DNA from: Verrucomicrobiota bacterium
Lineage (GTDB): Bacteria; Verrucomicrobiota; Verrucomicrobiia; Limisphaerales; UBA1100
Direction: 5' to 3'
Assembly (NCBI GenBank): GCA_015660155.1
Contig: DQLO01000059.1
Coordinates: 1 to 5,986, forward strand
DNA: 5,986 nt
The position numbers and the translations under genes are program-made. The notes beneath the pieces were generated by a model. The model was not told the origin of the DNA. It worked only from the letters and a program-made list of their open reading frames with translations, and did not search any database. Shown here in pieces: positions 5,352 through 5,986 of the stretch. Each line of letters opens with the position of its first letter. Within the stretch, counting starts at the first letter, position 1.

Positions 5352-5986
5352 TTACCGTCGCTCGTTTTCGTGGATTTCCTGAAAGGCGTTCTCGAGGCGT
5401 TCGACGGTTTTGCTTTCCTTGGGCGCAAAATTCTTTTGCTCGTCCGAATCCGTTTTCATGTTCGCCAAAAAGTACGGTTTGGCAAAGGGCTTTCCCTTCG
5501 GCGCTTGGCGACCGCCCGAGCCATTGCCGAGCACCAACTTCCAATCGCCATCGCGAATGGCGAACATCCCGCTCGCGGAATGATGAATCACCGGCGGCCG
5601 CGAATAATTTTTCTCATCGCCCAACAGCAACGGCAAAAAACTAAAGCTATCCGCCGCCGCCACCTTGGGAATCTTCGCGCCAGCGACAGCCGCCGCCGTC
5701 GCAAAAAGATCCGTGTGCGTGATGACACGCGCGCACTCGCTCCCGGCTTTTACCTTACCCGGCCAACGCACAAAGAACGGCACGTGATGACCGCCCTCCC
5801 AAACATCCGCCTTCGTCCCGCGCCACGGGCCGTTGGCGGTGTGATGTTTGGAAGTGTATTGTTGCTTGTTCGGCTCAGTGACGTGATCGGGCTCGTCGTC
5901 TTTGCGATGCATAAACGAACCATTATCGCTGGTGAACATAACCAACGTGTTGCCAGCAAGGCCGGTGTCATCCAGCGCCTTGAGCA
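5352..5986 (-). CDS. Sulfatase (arylsulfatase A-like, type I), C-terminal part; N-terminus beyond the window
   Basis: The frame is open to the right edge and ends at TAA 5352-5354, giving about 210 C-terminal residues. Hallmarks of formylglycine-dependent sulfatases are present in order. TLVMFTSDNGS contains the Asp-Asn pair that contributes to the metal site. GPWRGTKADVWEGG contains the conserved Lys of the substrate pocket. VPFFVRWPGKVKAG, HTDLFATAAAVAG, FAIRDGDWKLVLG and YFLANMKTDSDEQKNFA are the usual C-terminal family blocks. The catalytic CxPxR motif and any signal peptide lie in the missing half, so the substrate (sulfated glycan or another sulfate ester) cannot be inferred. ATG or TTG codons near 5940 are internal, because family sequence continues upstream of them to the edge. 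PVC genomes are rich in such enzymes, usually exported. A palindromic repeat follows its stop immediately. Confidence 0.93.
   Translation of the reverse strand, partial: LKALDDTGLAGNTLVMFTSDNGSFMHRKDDEPDHVTEPNKQQYTSKHHTANGPWRGTKADVWEGGHHVPFFVRWPGKVKAGSECARVITHTDLFATAAAVAGAKIPKVAAADSFSFLPLLLGDEKNYSRPPVIHHSASGMFAIRDGDWKLVLGNGSGGRQAPKGKPFAKPYFLANMKTDSDEQKNFAPKESKTVERLENAFQEIHENERR

Noticed and set aside
5156..5644. Plus-strand 162-codon open frame across the inverted repeat and the sulfatase end
   Set aside because: It is antisense to conserved sulfatase sequence and runs through a non-coding palindrome. Its Arg-rich product reads as low-quality translation.

Overview
The window looks like a chromosome segment from a member of the PVC superphylum, most likely Verrucomicrobiota, possibly a Limisphaerales/Pedosphaera-like lineage. 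This is inferred from the gene families. A Tat-exported DUF1501 protein is paired with a secreted cytochrome-type DUF1549/DUF1553 protein, and a type I sulfatase lies nearby. A GC-rich imperfect inverted repeat next to the sulfatase resembles dispersed repeats I associate with that group. The exact taxon cannot be fixed from sequence alone.

Layout, left to right. Positions 2-226 (+) hold the 3' end of a secreted-type gene, perhaps a PPC-family protein. It converges on a minus-strand run that covers the rest of the window. In minus-strand transcription order that run is: the C-terminal part of a sulfatase (5352 to beyond 5986), a 95-bp inverted repeat (5254-5348), a Bfd-type [2Fe-2S] protein (4815-5102), a bacterioferritin (4195-4674), the DUF1549/DUF1553 cytochrome-like protein (1681-4113) and the DUF1501 protein (279-1673). 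The last two are 7 nt apart and almost certainly co-transcribed. No gap between genes exceeds 300 bases. No tRNA, rRNA, CRISPR array or insertion sequence was seen.

How the genes fit together. The sulfatase and the DUF1549-DUF1501 pair are typical of the large exported repertoire that PVC bacteria are thought to use on sulfated or complex polysaccharides. The exact role of the DUF pair is unknown. Between them lies a small iron-storage unit: bacterioferritin, preceded by the ferredoxin type that normally reduces bacterioferritin haem to release stored iron. Similar 15-bp sites with 7-1-7 geometry lie upstream of both iron genes (4785-4799 and 5157-5171), which suggests shared Fur-type control.

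The most unusual points are in the iron unit. The bacterioferritin keeps the haem-ligand Met52 but has Ser where the ferroxidase ligands Glu127 and His130 are expected. The Bfd protein carries a cysteine-rich C-terminal tail with seven cysteines beyond the usual four. The DUF1553 region also appears to be split by an inserted beta-rich, sugar-binding-like domain.
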